A stretch of DNA of 64,000 nucleotides, taken from positions 1,860,001 to 1,924,000 of the forward strand of contig NZ_CP109442.1 in the NCBI RefSeq assembly GCF_036227205.1, given 5' to 3'. The notes beneath the pieces were generated by a model that saw only the letters and a list, made by a program, of their open reading frames with translations, did not search any database and was not told the origin of the DNA. The DNA comes from Amycolatopsis sp. NBC_01480 (lineage in GTDB: Bacteria > Actinomycetota > Actinomycetes > Mycobacteriales > Pseudonocardiaceae). The position numbers and the translations under genes were made by a program. Below, piece by piece: positions 49,911 through 60,128 of the stretch; position 1 is the stretch's first letter, and each line of letters opens with the position of its first letter.

Positions 49911-51545
49911 TCACTTGGTGACCTCGACGGACGAGTAGTCGGCGCGGCGGCGGAAGTCGAGCACCACGGTCTTCGTGTGCTTCGACTTGGCGGCCACGCC
50001 CTTCTCGTCCCAGACCGGGATCGACGGCAGGTCCTTGGCGATCAGGTCCTCGGCCTGCTGGTAGATCTTCACCGCGGCGTCCTTGTCCGGCGTCGCGTCG
50101 GCCTGCTCCAGCAGCTTGTCCACGGCCGGGTTGGAGTAGGTCGAGTCGTTCGACGAGGCACCGGTCTTGTAGATCGGGTTCAGGAAGTCCTCGATCGACG
50201 GGTAGTCCGCGGACCAGTCGGAGCGGCCCATGCCGGTCAGCTTGTGCCCGGTCACGATGCTGCGCCACTGGCCGAAGTCCGTGGCCGGCACGAAGTCGCA
50301 CTCGACGCCGAGCACGTTCTTGATGCTGTTGCACGCGGCCACCAGCGGCTCCTTGCGGCCGCCGTCGGCGTTCGAGGCGATGGTCAGCTTGCCCTTGAAC
50401 CCGGACTGCGCGAACAACTGCTTGGCCTGCGCCGGGTCGAACTTGCAGAACTCGCAGACGCCGGGCCGGTAACCCGGGATGCCCTGCGAGATGTAGCCGT
50501 CGGCCGGCACGTAGGTGTCGTTCATGACGGTCTTGGTGATCTGCGTCCGGTCGATCGCCATCGAGATGGCCTTGCGCAGGTCGAGGTTGTTGTACCCGGG
50601 CACGTAGTACGGGATCGCGATGGTGCTGATGCCGAGCAGGTGGCCGGTGACCAGGTTGTCCTTCAGGTCGCTCTTGTACTTGCTGCCGGCCAGCGCGGAC
50701 GGCGGCAGCGTCTCGATGAAGTCGAGCTTGTTGCTCAGCAGGTCCTGGTACGCGGTCTCCTGGCTGGCGTAGATCTTGATGTCCAGGTCCTTGAACTTGA
50801 CCTTGTCCTGACCCTGGTAGTCGTCGAAGCGGGTCAGCTTGATATCCGCGTTCGGCGTACGGCTGACGAACTTCATCGGGCCGTTGCCGATCGGGTGCTC
50901 GGCGAACGCCTTGGGGTCCTTGAAGAACGCGTCGGGCAGCGGCGCGAAGGCCGTGTAGCCGATCTTGGTCTCGAAGACCGAGAACGGGGCGTTCAGCGTC
51001 ACCTGGAACTCGTAGTCGCCCTTGACGACCAGGCCGGACATCTTGTCCGTGGTCGGCTTGGCCGCCTTGTCGTCGGGGTGGACGTCGGAGTAGCCCTGGA
51101 TGTTGGAGAAGAAGTCGGTGTTGATCTGGCCGTTGGGGGCGTAGGCGCCGTAGTTCCAGGCGTCGACGAAGTTCTTCGCCTTGACCTCGGTGCCGTCGTG
51201 GAACTTCCAGCCCTGCTTGATCTTGATGTCGTAGACCTTGGAGTCGGGGGTGGTGATCGACTCGGCCATCTGGTTGTAGGGCTGGGCATTGTCGCCCTTG
51301 AAGGCGACCAGCTCGGCGAACATGGCGTCGACGGCCTTGGAGCCGCCGAGCTCGTTCGTGTTCGTGGGGATCAGCGTGTTCTGCGGCTCGGTGCCGTAGA
51401 CGGTGAAGGTCCCGTTCGGATCCACCTCACCGCTCGAGCCGCTGCTGCCAGAGCCACCCCCGCACGCAGTGAGCACCAATGACAAGGTTGTCACCACCGC
51501 AGCGGCTCCCCAGAGCCTGCGTGAACGCCGCATGTTCCACTCCAT
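49911..51545 (-). CDS. Oligopeptide ABC transporter substrate-binding lipoprotein
   Basis: 544 residues from the ATG at 51545, preceded by GGGAG. It is a lipoprotein signal with LVLTACGGG, then a Gly/Ser linker. It is an SBP_bac_5 domain with FVDAWNYGA, YDIKIKQGWKFHDGTEVKA and the late YTNP-type ENPA region (STYSNPAVDKLLEQADAT). It captures peptides, or possibly nickel or sugars, for the four downstream transporter genes. It is first in the operon, with 150 bases of promoter region upstream. Confidence 0.93.
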   Translation of the reverse strand: MEWNMRRSRRLWGAAAVVTTLSLVLTACGGGSGSSGSSGEVDPNGTFTVYGTEPQNTLIPTNTNELGGSKAVDAMFAELVAFKGDNAQPYNQMAESITTPDSKVYDIKIKQGWKFHDGTEVKAKNFVDAWNYGAYAPNGQINTDFFSNIQGYSDVHPDDKAAKPTTDKMSGLVVKGDYEFQVTLNAPFSVFETKIGYTAFAPLPDAFFKDPKAFAEHPIGNGPMKFVSRTPNADIKLTRFDDYQGQDKVKFKDLDIKIYASQETAYQDLLSNKLDFIETLPPSALAGSKYKSDLKDNLVTGHLLGISTIAIPYYVPGYNNLDLRKAISMAIDRTQITKTVMNDTYVPADGYISQGIPGYRPGVCEFCKFDPAQAKQLFAQSGFKGKLTIASNADGGRKEPLVAACNSIKNVLGVECDFVPATDFGQWRSIVTGHKLTGMGRSDWSADYPSIEDFLNPIYKTGASSNDSTYSNPAVDKLLEQADATPDKDAAVKIYQQAEDLIAKDLPSIPVWDEKGVAAKSKHTKTVVLDFRRRADYSSVEVTK

Positions 51546-51697
51546 TTCGTGCTCCCGAAAAGTGAGACGCACGTTAGCCGGAGTGCGGGGTTTGTAACCA
51601 GATCATCGGGTTGCGAATGAGTGACAACCCTTTCCGTCACCCGGGCAGAGCACGACCAAGGTAGTAATGATCACCGGCTGTGCCCGAGCTGCTCCGC

Positions 51698-52651
51698 TCA
51701 GGTGAGAGCCAGGGCGATACCGTCCAGGATGTCGTGCTCGCTCACGATCAGCTGGTCCGGACCACCGCGGGCGGCGAGCCCGTCGGCGAGCGCCTGCACG
51801 ATCACCGCGCCCCCGCCGATCACGTCCACCCGGCCCGGGTGGATCACCGGGTTGGCCGCGCGGGTGGCGTGATCGGCCGCCAGCAGTTCGCCGGCGAGCC
51901 GGTTGATGTCCGCGTGGGAGAGCTTCGAAAGGTGCGTGCGCTCGGAGTCGTACTCCGCCAGCCCCTGGGCGACGGCTGACAACGTGGTCACGGTGCCGGC
52001 CACCCCGATCCAGGTGCGGGCCTTGGCCACGTCGACCACGTCGAAGGCCTCGGCGAGCACGCCGTCGGCGAGTTCGCGGGCCTGGGCGATCTCCGCCGCG
52101 GTGGGCGGGTCGCCCTTCAGCGCGCGCTCGGTGATGCGCACGCAGCCGATGTCCACGGACTTCGCGGCGAGCACCTCGGCCCGGCGCCCGTCCCAGGTGC
52201 CGAGCACCAGCTCGGTGGAGCCGCCGCCGACGTCGACGACCACAAACGGGCCGTCGTCCGGATCCTGCTCGCCGACGGCGCCGGTGAAGGACAGCCGCGC
52301 TTCCTCGTCGCCGCTGATCACCTCGGCCTCGACGCCGAGGGTTTCGCGCGTCATCGCGAAGAACTCGTCACGGTTGCTGGCGTCGCGCGTCGCCGACGTC
52401 GCGACCATCCGCACCTTCTCCACGCCCTTGCGCCGCGCGGCGATCGTGTAGTCCGCGAGGGCGGCGCGGGTGCGCTCCAGCGCCTCGGGCGCGAGCCGCC
52501 CGGTGGCGTCCACGCCCTGCCCGAGCCGGACGATGCGCATTTCCCGGTGCAGGTCGCGCAGGTCCACCGTGCCGTCGTGGCGCGGGGTCAGCTCGGCGAC
52601 GAGCAGGCGGATGGAGTTGGTCCCACAGTCGATCGCGGCTACACGAGGCAT
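51698..52651 (-). CDS. Ppx/GppA-family phosphatase
   Basis: 317 residues from the ATG at 52651. Phosphate-1 motif AAIDCGTNSIRLL and phosphate-2 VVVDVGGGSTELVLG define the ASKHA fold. SATRDASNRDEF and the late VIGGGAVIVQA are also family features. It is the short Ppx2 type seen in actinobacteria, acting on polyphosphate or pppGpp. In Mycobacterium tuberculosis the same order eno, Rv1024, Rv1025, Rv1026 (Ppx2) is known. Here a transglycosylase gene is inserted between DUF501 and Ppx. Confidence 0.93.
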   Translation of the reverse strand: MPRVAAIDCGTNSIRLLVAELTPRHDGTVDLRDLHREMRIVRLGQGVDATGRLAPEALERTRAALADYTIAARRKGVEKVRMVATSATRDASNRDEFFAMTRETLGVEAEVISGDEEARLSFTGAVGEQDPDDGPFVVVDVGGGSTELVLGTWDGRRAEVLAAKSVDIGCVRITERALKGDPPTAAEIAQARELADGVLAEAFDVVDVAKARTWIGVAGTVTTLSAVAQGLAEYDSERTHLSKLSHADINRLAGELLAADHATRAANPVIHPGRVDVIGGGAVIVQALADGLAARGGPDQLIVSEHDILDGIALALT

Positions 52652-52668
52652 GGGTGCGACTTTACGGG

Positions 52669-54540
52669 TTAGCTCCCCGGCGCGTTGCCCGTCGGGCTGG
52701 GTGGCGCGCTGTCGCCGCTGGGTGGTGGAGAGGACGTCTGGCCACACGGCGGCAGGCTGGTGGTCGTTGCGCTTGTGGTTGTCGGGGTTGTTGTGGGGGT
52801 GGTGCTGCTGACGCAGGTCGGTGTGCTGGTGCCGGTCCCCGGACTCGTTGGCGTGCTGCTGTTCCCGGGATTCCCGGACGGCGGCAGGCTGGGCCCGGTC
52901 GTCGGCGTTCCCGGAGCGGACGGCGGCACGGACGGCGGCGGCACGGCGGGCGGGGCCGGCACCGCGGCCGCATTGGGCGCACCGACGGGAATCTGGCTGT
53001 CCGGGGTGGGCGCGACGCCGTTGCGGTAGGCCTCGGCCCAGAGGATCACGGTGTTCACGTACGCGTCGGAGTTGTTGTAGCGGTAGATCGCGGTGCGAAG
53101 CTGGTCCGGGTTGGCGAGGTCGAGGCCGCCGGAGCAGAGGTACCGGCCGGTGGCGAGGGAGGAGTCGAAGAGGTTGTTGGGGTCCGCGATGCCGTCGCCG
53201 TTGCCGTCGGAGGCGTACGCGCGCCAGGTGGCGGGGATGAACTGCGCGGGCCCGACGGCGCGATCCCACACCGTGTCGTGGTCGAGCAGGCCGTGGTCGG
53301 TGTCGGGAATGGCCGCGTAGGGCCCGGTGCCGTTGAGCTCGGGCCCGAGAATCGGCTCGAGCGTGGTCCCGGCCGCGTCGACGTACCCGCCGCGCGCGTG
53401 ATTGGACTCGATCCGCCCGATGCTGGCGATCAGCGCCCAGTCGATGTGGCAACCAGGCTGTTCTTTGCCGAGCACGTCGGCAGCATTCTTGTACGCGGCG
53501 AGCGCGGTGACCGGAATCCCCAAGGGCCCGTTCGGAAGTTCGTAAGCGGGCAACGGCAACGGCACCGGCGAATCCGGCAGACTCCCATCCACCGCAACGT
53601 GCTCGACCTGCGGATTCTGCGGGTCATACCCCTCGGCGAGCGCGGCGTCCTGCGTGTGCACCGTCGGCATCCGCCCCACCCAAGCAGCCACCGCCCCCGC
53701 CCCGACCGCCGCCGGCCCCACCGCCAGCACCCCGGCCACCACCGCAACCAACGTCCGATGCTTCGCCCCGAACCCCCGCCCCCGAACCCGAGCCTTCCGC
53801 CGCGCAACCCTCACCCAGCGACGCGCCCCTGCCACGGTGGTGGGGCGGGGGTGGTTCAGCTTGGGTCTTTGCTCACCCTGCTCACTCTGTACAGGTCTCT
53901 GCTCAGGTCTGCGCTCGCCCTGCTCAGATCTCTGCTCGCCCTGGTCGGGTCTTTGCTCGCCCTGGTCGGGTCTTTGCTCGCCCTGGTCGGGTCTTTGCTC
54001 GCTTGCCTGCTCGCGCCCGGGCTGGCCCAACTCCCGCCGCACACCGGCCTCGACGACCGCTCCCTCAGCCACGCCACCCGCCGACGCCGCCTCCACGGCT
54101 TCGGCATCGGCATCGGCATCGGCATCGGCGACTTCGACCTCCGCAGCCCCGGTCTCCACCTCGGGCTCAGCCGCATCCGCATGCGCGACTTGGGGCGTCG
54201 CATCCGAGACCTCGGGCTCCGCAGCATCCGCGAGCCCAGCCTCGGCCACATCAGCATCGGCGACCTCAGCATCCGCCGCATCGCCATCGGTGACCTCGAC
54301 ACCCGCCGTCTCGGCATCGGTGACCTCGACACCCGCCGTCTCGGCATCGGCGACTTCGGCAACCGCCGCGCTGGTCTCCACATCGGGGTCGGCCGCATCG
54401 GCGTCCGCGGCTTCGGCCGTCGCATCCGAGGCTTCGGCCTCCGCGGCGTCAGCCACCACAAGAGGCTCGCCGACCAGCGGTTTCCGGTCCTTCGCGCGGG
54501 CTCGCCGGGCGACGTGCCTGATCCCGCGTGGCGCCCGCAT
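52669..54540 (-). CDS. Membrane-anchored lytic transglycosylase with long acidic repeat N-terminus
   Basis: 623 residues from the ATG at 54540 after GAGGAGGGG. Residues about 20-165 are an acidic Ala/Asp/Glu/Val low-complexity region, 180-215 are EQRPDQG-type repeats and 220-255 are basic. One membrane helix lies at about 262-288, leaving the acidic region in the cytosol. The outer part is an SLT/MltB-like domain with the catalytic Glu378 in IGRIESNHA, then VGPAQFIPATW and ATGRYLCSGG. A Pro/Ser/Thr-rich tail ends it. It cleaves peptidoglycan glycan strands. Confidence 0.85.
   Translation of the reverse strand: MRAPRGIRHVARRARAKDRKPLVGEPLVVADAAEAEASDATAEAADADAADPDVETSAAVAEVADAETAGVEVTDAETAGVEVTDGDAADAEVADADVAEAGLADAAEPEVSDATPQVAHADAAEPEVETGAAEVEVADADADADAEAVEAASAGGVAEGAVVEAGVRRELGQPGREQASEQRPDQGEQRPDQGEQRPDQGEQRSEQGERRPEQRPVQSEQGEQRPKLNHPRPTTVAGARRWVRVARRKARVRGRGFGAKHRTLVAVVAGVLAVGPAAVGAGAVAAWVGRMPTVHTQDAALAEGYDPQNPQVEHVAVDGSLPDSPVPLPLPAYELPNGPLGIPVTALAAYKNAADVLGKEQPGCHIDWALIASIGRIESNHARGGYVDAAGTTLEPILGPELNGTGPYAAIPDTDHGLLDHDTVWDRAVGPAQFIPATWRAYASDGNGDGIADPNNLFDSSLATGRYLCSGGLDLANPDQLRTAIYRYNNSDAYVNTVILWAEAYRNGVAPTPDSQIPVGAPNAAAVPAPPAVPPPSVPPSAPGTPTTGPSLPPSGNPGNSSTPTSPGTGTSTPTCVSSTTPTTTPTTTSATTTSLPPCGQTSSPPPSGDSAPPSPTGNAPGS
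53941..54003. repeat. 21-bp coding tandem repeat, three copies
   Basis: CTGGTCGGGTCTTTGCTCGC-C repeats at 53941, 53962 and 53983 (the last copy diverges at its end), with older degenerate copies before it. It encodes the EQRPDQG heptad-like repeats of the transglycosylase. Length is a multiple of three, so copy changes keep the frame. Confidence 0.85.
54290..54349. repeat. 30-bp coding tandem duplication
   Basis: Two near-identical 30-base units encode AETAGVEVTD twice in the acidic N-terminal part of the transglycosylase. The surrounding DNA has many degenerate GCATCGGCGAC-type copies. Confidence 0.75.
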
Positions 54541-54697
54541 GTGCCGAACCCCTCCTCGGATCACCGGTGGTGGTCCGATGCTCGCCTAGCTCGTGTGAAG
54601 ACTCCGTACTCAGCTTGACCCGAGGTCACCCATACGGGAACCCACGAAGGCAGTAAATGCTCGCTTGCCGGAACTATCTGCGCACGAGAGCGCGGTG

Positions 54698-55210
54698 TTA
54701 CTCGGCGCAGTCGCCCGATGGCCACCCGTTGGCGTGGAGCCATTCCAGCGTCTCGTCACCGAACGGGTTCACTCCTGGGCCCGCGGCGAGGGTGTGCGCG
54801 AGGTGGACGTGCAGGCACTTCACGCGCCCTGGCATGCCGCCCGCGGTCACCTGGGTGCCGAGCGACTCGATGGCGTCGCGCTCGGCCAGGTAGGTGTCGT
54901 GCGTGCGCTGGTAGGCCGCGGCGAGCTCCGGGTCCGTGGTGAGCCGCTCGGTCATCTCCTTCATGATCCCGGACGCTTCGAGCGTGCCGACCAGCGAGCT
55001 GAGCCGCGGGCAGGTCAAGTAGTACAGCGTGGGGAACGGCGTGCCGTTCTCCAGCCGCGGGCTGGTCTGCACCACCGACGGATGCCCGCTCGGGCACCGC
55101 GCCGCGACGGCGCGCAACGCCCGCGGCGGCCGCCCGAGCTGCTCCGCGATGACCTCCCGGTCGACCTCGGTGACGGGCTCGAAGCGGGGTGTTTCCGTGC
55201 TGCTGTTCAC
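54698..55210 (-). CDS. DUF501-family protein
   Basis: 170 residues from the GTG at 55210. It has the DUF501 pattern: EQLGRPPRALRAVAARCP, PTLYYLTCPRLSSLVGTLE, then MPGRVKCLHVHLAHTLA and NPFGDETLEWL. The conserved Cys and His residues suggest a metal site. This family is actinobacterial and normally adjoins the FtsB-like and Ppx genes, as here. Function is unknown. It has its own promoter region, which contains a pair of DnaA-box-like sites. Confidence 0.92.
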   Translation of the reverse strand: MNSSTETPRFEPVTEVDREVIAEQLGRPPRALRAVAARCPSGHPSVVQTSPRLENGTPFPTLYYLTCPRLSSLVGTLEASGIMKEMTERLTTDPELAAAYQRTHDTYLAERDAIESLGTQVTAGGMPGRVKCLHVHLAHTLAAGPGVNPFGDETLEWLHANGWPSGDCAE

Positions 55211-55266
55211 GCGTCCCAGGCTAATGCCGCCAGGTGTCCGGCCCGCCGGGACCTCCACTGTTCGGC

Positions 55267-55307
55267 CCGAGTTGTCCACAACTGACCCTTCCCTGTGGAC
55301 AACTCGG
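55267..55307. promoter_or_regulatory. Inverted pair of DnaA-box-like sites
   Basis: TTGTCCACA (55272-55280) and TGTGGACAA (55294-55302) match the actinomycete DnaA-box consensus in opposite orientation. They lie within perfect 14-base inverted arms (55267-55280 and 55294-55307) with a 13-base loop, about 60 bases upstream of the DUF501 start. It may bind DnaA or act as an RNA hairpin. Confidence 0.5.
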
Positions 55308-55372
55308 CCCAACCGGACCGGCGACCCACCGGCCCGACTTAGCCTCGGACGCATGGGAACCCACGACACGAA

Positions 55373-55415
55373 ACAGCGGGCCGTCCGCGACATCGATCGC
55401 GGACCGGCCCGCTGT
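55373..55415 (-). terminator. Terminator of the eno / FtsB-like operon
   Basis: Arms of 18 bases (ACAGCGGGCCGTCCGCGA and its inverse) with one bulged base and a six-base loop lie 37 bases after the FtsB-like stop. On the minus strand a TTTC run follows. Confidence 0.75.
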
Positions 55416-55451
55416 CCCGAGAATCTCAGACCCGAAGCACCCAGGAAGGAC

Positions 55452-56000
55452 TCAACCGCCCGAAACCTGATCCCACAGCTTCTCGTACCAAGAGCCCTGC
55501 GGAACCGGCTGCGGTCCGGTCGGCGGCGCCTGCGCCGCGGCCTGGTCCTCGGGCAGCTGCACCATGTACGGCGCCTCGCCGGGCTTCACGTACCGAAGCC
55601 GGCGACGGGCCTCGGCCTCGATCTGGGCCGGGTCGCTCAGCTGGGCCTTGCGGTTCTGAAGCTGCGTGACCTGCTGCTGCAGCTGCGACTGCTGCGCCTC
55701 CTGGTCACGCACCTCCGAGCGCTGGCTGAGGTAGGTGCGCAGCGGCACGGCCACGGTGAACGCGAGCGCGCACACCACGATCGCCACCACGGCCGCCCGG
55801 CGCGTGGTGGACATGCCGAGCACCTTGGCGGCACCGGACGCGCGTTTGGCGGCCAGCCCACGGCGAAGCCGGGACCTGGTCGTCTCCGCGTTGTCCGCGC
55901 CCGTGCGGCGCCGGGCCGAAGCGGGACGGCGGGCCCGGCTGGACCTGCCCCCGTCGTCCCGGCCGCCGCGGCGGCCGCGCGCCCTCCCCCGGTCGGCCAT
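55452..56000 (-). CDS. FtsB/DivIC-like septum formation protein
   Basis: 182 residues. A basic disordered N-terminus (about 1-60) is followed by one membrane helix (AAVVAIVVCALAFTVAVPL), then a Gln-rich coiled coil (EAQQSQLQQQVTQLQ) and the conserved ARRRLRYVKPGEAPYMV. This is the actinobacterial DivIC/FtsB type that works with FtsL and FtsQ at the division septum. It follows eno by 6 bases and is co-transcribed, the same pairing as in mycobacteria. Confidence 0.92.
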   Translation of the reverse strand: MADRGRARGRRGGRDDGGRSSRARRPASARRRTGADNAETTRSRLRRGLAAKRASGAAKVLGMSTTRRAAVVAIVVCALAFTVAVPLRTYLSQRSEVRDQEAQQSQLQQQVTQLQNRKAQLSDPAQIEAEARRRLRYVKPGEAPYMVQLPEDQAAAQAPPTGPQPVPQGSWYEKLWDQVSGG

Positions 56001-56006
56001 GCGCGA

Positions 56007-57864
<1,858 letters not shown>

Positions 57865-57937
57865 GGCGGAACAGTCCACCATGACGCCTCTGACGGCTCG
57901 TGGAACCCCCTCGGTTCAGGGTAAAGTTGGTGTGACC

Positions 57938-58342
57938 ATGACGGACGCCGCACCCGCACCCGAGCCCAACGGCGAGGCCCGGTTCCACGCCTTCCGGCGG
58001 GCCGAGGATCTGGTCGAACGCCGCCGTCCCCTGGACGCGCTGAAGGCCCTCGAACCCCTGCTGGACGACGAGCAGGACAAACCGAGCGTGCAGCTTCTGG
58101 CCGGCCGCGCCTACTTCCACTCCGCGCAGCTCCGGCGGGCGGAACGGGCGTTCACCCGAGTCCTCGAGCTGGATCCGACGGACCATTACGCGCGCTTCGT
58201 GCTCGGCCGCACGCTTCAGCGTCTCGGCCGCTTCGCCGAGGCGCTCGCGCAACTCCGCATGGCGTCCGCGATGAACCCCGTGCCGGAATACCTGGAAGCC
58301 ATCAGCGAAGTCAACGCCCGCATCACCCTCGGCGACAGCTGA
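57938..58342 (+). CDS. TPR-repeat protein
   Basis: 134 residues from the ATG at 57938. The upstream in-frame extension overlaps the divergent VOC gene and lacks a ribosome site. At least two tetratricopeptide units are visible: PSVQLLAGRAYFHSAQLRRAE and DHYARFVLGRTLQRLG as cores. It is soluble with no signal peptide. Such small TPR proteins near eno occur in many actinomycetes. Its partner is unknown. Confidence 0.82.
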   Translation: MTDAAPAPEPNGEARFHAFRRAEDLVERRRPLDALKALEPLLDDEQDKPSVQLLAGRAYFHSAQLRRAERAFTRVLELDPTDHYARFVLGRTLQRLGRFAEALAQLRMASAMNPVPEYLEAISEVNARITLGDS

Positions 58343-58474
58343 GCCTCCACACCCGGCCGCCGGCGAAGATCGGCCATTTGGCCATCCGGCGGCCCGGGTC
58401 AGCCGGTTGACCGATCCGGCGATGGGGCTCCACAAGCGAACCTGGTGTCACCGAGTTCGTTCTAGGAGGCGGAA

Positions 58475-58678
58475 ATGACGATCCTCGCCACGGTCGGGGC
58501 CTGCGTGGGCCTGCTGGTTCTCGTCCTGATGTCGTTGGCACCGGCGATTGTCGCGCTCGACGAGCGGTTCCCGGTCGGCCAGCGCAAGCAGGCGCAGGCG
58601 ACGCGGGAAGCGCGCGCCGCGCGAGCGGTCAAGGCGGCGCGCGAAGCCACCGGGACCCGGATCACGGCGCACGCCTGA
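58475..58678 (+). CDS. Small single-span membrane protein
   Basis: 67 residues with an excellent ribosome site (TAGGAGGCGGAA directly before the ATG). One N-terminal helix (VGACVGLLVLVLMSLAPAI) is followed by a basic, Ala-rich cytosolic helix. No family was recognised. It stands alone between the TPR gene and the repeat array at 58812. Confidence 0.65.
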   Translation: MTILATVGACVGLLVLVLMSLAPAIVALDERFPVGQRKQAQATREARAARAVKAAREATGTRITAHA

Positions 58679-58811
58679 GCCGAGGTCCGGAGCCAAGGAC
58701 CACCGGCGAGCCGCCGAGGGGCAGTGCCACCGAGCGGAAGCACTGCACGGCAAGCACTATCGCCGGAGCAAGCACCACAAACACAAGCACGACAACCACT
58801 AACGGCCGCGC

Positions 58812-59088
58812 AAGACTTACACCGAGGCGCCGGTCGCCGCGAAGGCATTGGCCGCGCGAAACTCAAACAGACACGCTGGCCACCGCGAACGCACCGGCAG
58901 CGCAAGCCTCACACCAACACACCGGTCGACGCAAAGCATCGGCCGCGCAAGCCTCACACCAACACACCGGCCACCGCGGGAACGCATCAGCCACGCAAGA
59001 CTCAAACAGACACGCTGGCCGCCACGAACGCATCAGCCGCGCAAAACTCAAACCGACACGCTGGCCGCCGCGAAAGCATCAGCCGCGC
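58812..59088 (-). repeat. Six tandem ~46-bp units derived from a gene 3' end
   Basis: Units of 46, 46, 48, 45, 46 and 46 bases read on the minus strand from 59088. Each begins near GCGCGGCTGATGC and ends in a stop codon or its relic followed by CTT/TTT. The first unit is the 3' end of the transglycosylase-like gene (coding ADAFAAASVSV and stop). Others still spell ADAFVAASVSV, AGAFAVASVSV or diverged forms. No protein is read through because 46 is not a multiple of three. The array fills the gap between 58678 and the gene end. Confidence 0.85.
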
Positions 59089-59860
59089 TGAAGACCGTTT
59101 GGGCGTAGTCGACGGCCGGGTTGTAGAACAGGGCCGCGCGCCACCAGCCGGACGGGGTGCCGAGGTCGTCGCCGCCGGAGCAGAGGTAGCGGGCGGCGGT
59201 GAAGGCGGCGTCGTCGATGTTCTGGGGGTTCGGGCGCTTGCCGTCGCCGGTCGCGCGTTCCGCGTATTTCGACCAGGTGGACGGCAGGAACTGCATCGGG
59301 CCGAGCTTGTGGTCGGCGCCGGGGTCGCCGTCGAGCTTGCCGTCGTCGGTGTCCGGGGGCGTCGGAGGGCCGACGATCGGGGTGCCGACCACGCCGTCGG
59401 GGCCGATGGCCACGGTGCCGAACGTCGCGTGGCCGATGCCCGCCAGCGTCGCCCACGAAAGGTGGCAGGTCGGCTTCTGCCGCCGCATCCACATCTCCGC
59501 CCGGCCGTACGCGGCGAGCACCCGCGCCGGGATCTGCGTCTTCCCCGCGACGCGCGTGGCCCACGCGTCCAGCTCCGCCTGGTCCGAGACCGTCGGCCGG
59601 TCCGGCGGCGCCGCCAGGCCGACGCGCGGCGCCTGCGCACCCGGCTGCGGACGCTGCTCCTGAACCACGAACGTGGGCGACGGCGGCGCGGCGGCCGGTG
59701 TCTCGCCCGCCGGGTTGCGGACCCCGATCGTCACCACCAGCACGACCCCGGTGACCACCAGGCCCAGCGTGAACGCGATCCGGCTGACGTAACGACGGGG
59801 CGGTCCGGCGGGCGCGGACGAAGCCGGCGCGTCAACAGTCGGCGGAGTGGTATCGGCCAC
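59048..59860 (-). CDS. LpqU-like transglycosylase homologue without catalytic Glu
   Basis: 270 residues with an N-terminal anchor helix (IAFTLGLVVTGVVLVVTIGV at about 28-47) and a Pro-rich linker. The C-terminal domain aligns with the transglycosylase at 52669: CHLSWATLAGIG, LGPMQFLPSTW and AARYLCSGGDDLG. The catalytic segment IGRIES of that protein is IGHATF here, so Glu is replaced by Thr146. It lies upstream of eno, as does lpqU in mycobacteria. It may bind rather than cut peptidoglycan. Its last 11 codons belong to a tandem repeat. Confidence 0.85.
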   Translation of the reverse strand: MADTTPPTVDAPASSAPAGPPRRYVSRIAFTLGLVVTGVVLVVTIGVRNPAGETPAAAPPSPTFVVQEQRPQPGAQAPRVGLAAPPDRPTVSDQAELDAWATRVAGKTQIPARVLAAYGRAEMWMRRQKPTCHLSWATLAGIGHATFGTVAIGPDGVVGTPIVGPPTPPDTDDGKLDGDPGADHKLGPMQFLPSTWSKYAERATGDGKRPNPQNIDDAAFTAARYLCSGGDDLGTPSGWWRAALFYNPAVDYAQTVFSAADAFAAASVSV

Positions 59861-59989
59861 CCGGACAGGTTACTGCCCCACCACTGGCGGGACACTGGAT
59901 CGGGCGAATGGCAAGCGGACGGTTAACTCCTGCTCCACCCGGTGGACATCACACATTTTGTTACCGAGTCGCAGCCCAGCGCGCTGACC

Positions 59990-60008
59990 TGCGGTTACCC
60001 TAACCTAA
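59990..60008 (+). promoter_or_regulatory. Iron box (IdeR/DmdR type), distal
   Basis: TGCGGTTACCCTAACCTAA matches 15 of 19 positions of the actinobacterial iron-box consensus TTAGGTTAGGCTAACCTAA. It lies about 120 bases upstream of efeU, consistent with repression of the operon when iron is sufficient. Confidence 0.65.
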
Positions 60009-60072
60009 TCCGCCGCTAACCTCGGTTTTGCCGGACAAAACGGGCACCCCTCGACGTGCACCCCCTGGACTT

Positions 60073-60091
60073 AAAGGCAAGCCTTACCTAA
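60073..60091 (+). promoter_or_regulatory. Iron box (IdeR/DmdR type), proximal
   Basis: AAAGGCAAGCCTTACCTAA matches 13 of 19 consensus positions and contains AAGGC/GCCTT symmetry. It lies 38 bases before the efeU start, where a bound repressor would block transcription. Confidence 0.6.
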
Positions 60092-60128
60092 AAACATCAG
60101 GTCAGGGAATAACGAGGAGGACAGCACC

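Noticed and set aside
53941..54349. Repeats in the transglycosylase gene as a phase-variation locus.
   Set aside because: Units of 21 and 30 bases are multiples of three, so changes alter length but not frame.
58812..59088. A CRISPR-like tandem array.
   Set aside because: Units vary in sequence and length, there are no unique spacers and no cas genes, and the first unit overlaps a coding 3' end.
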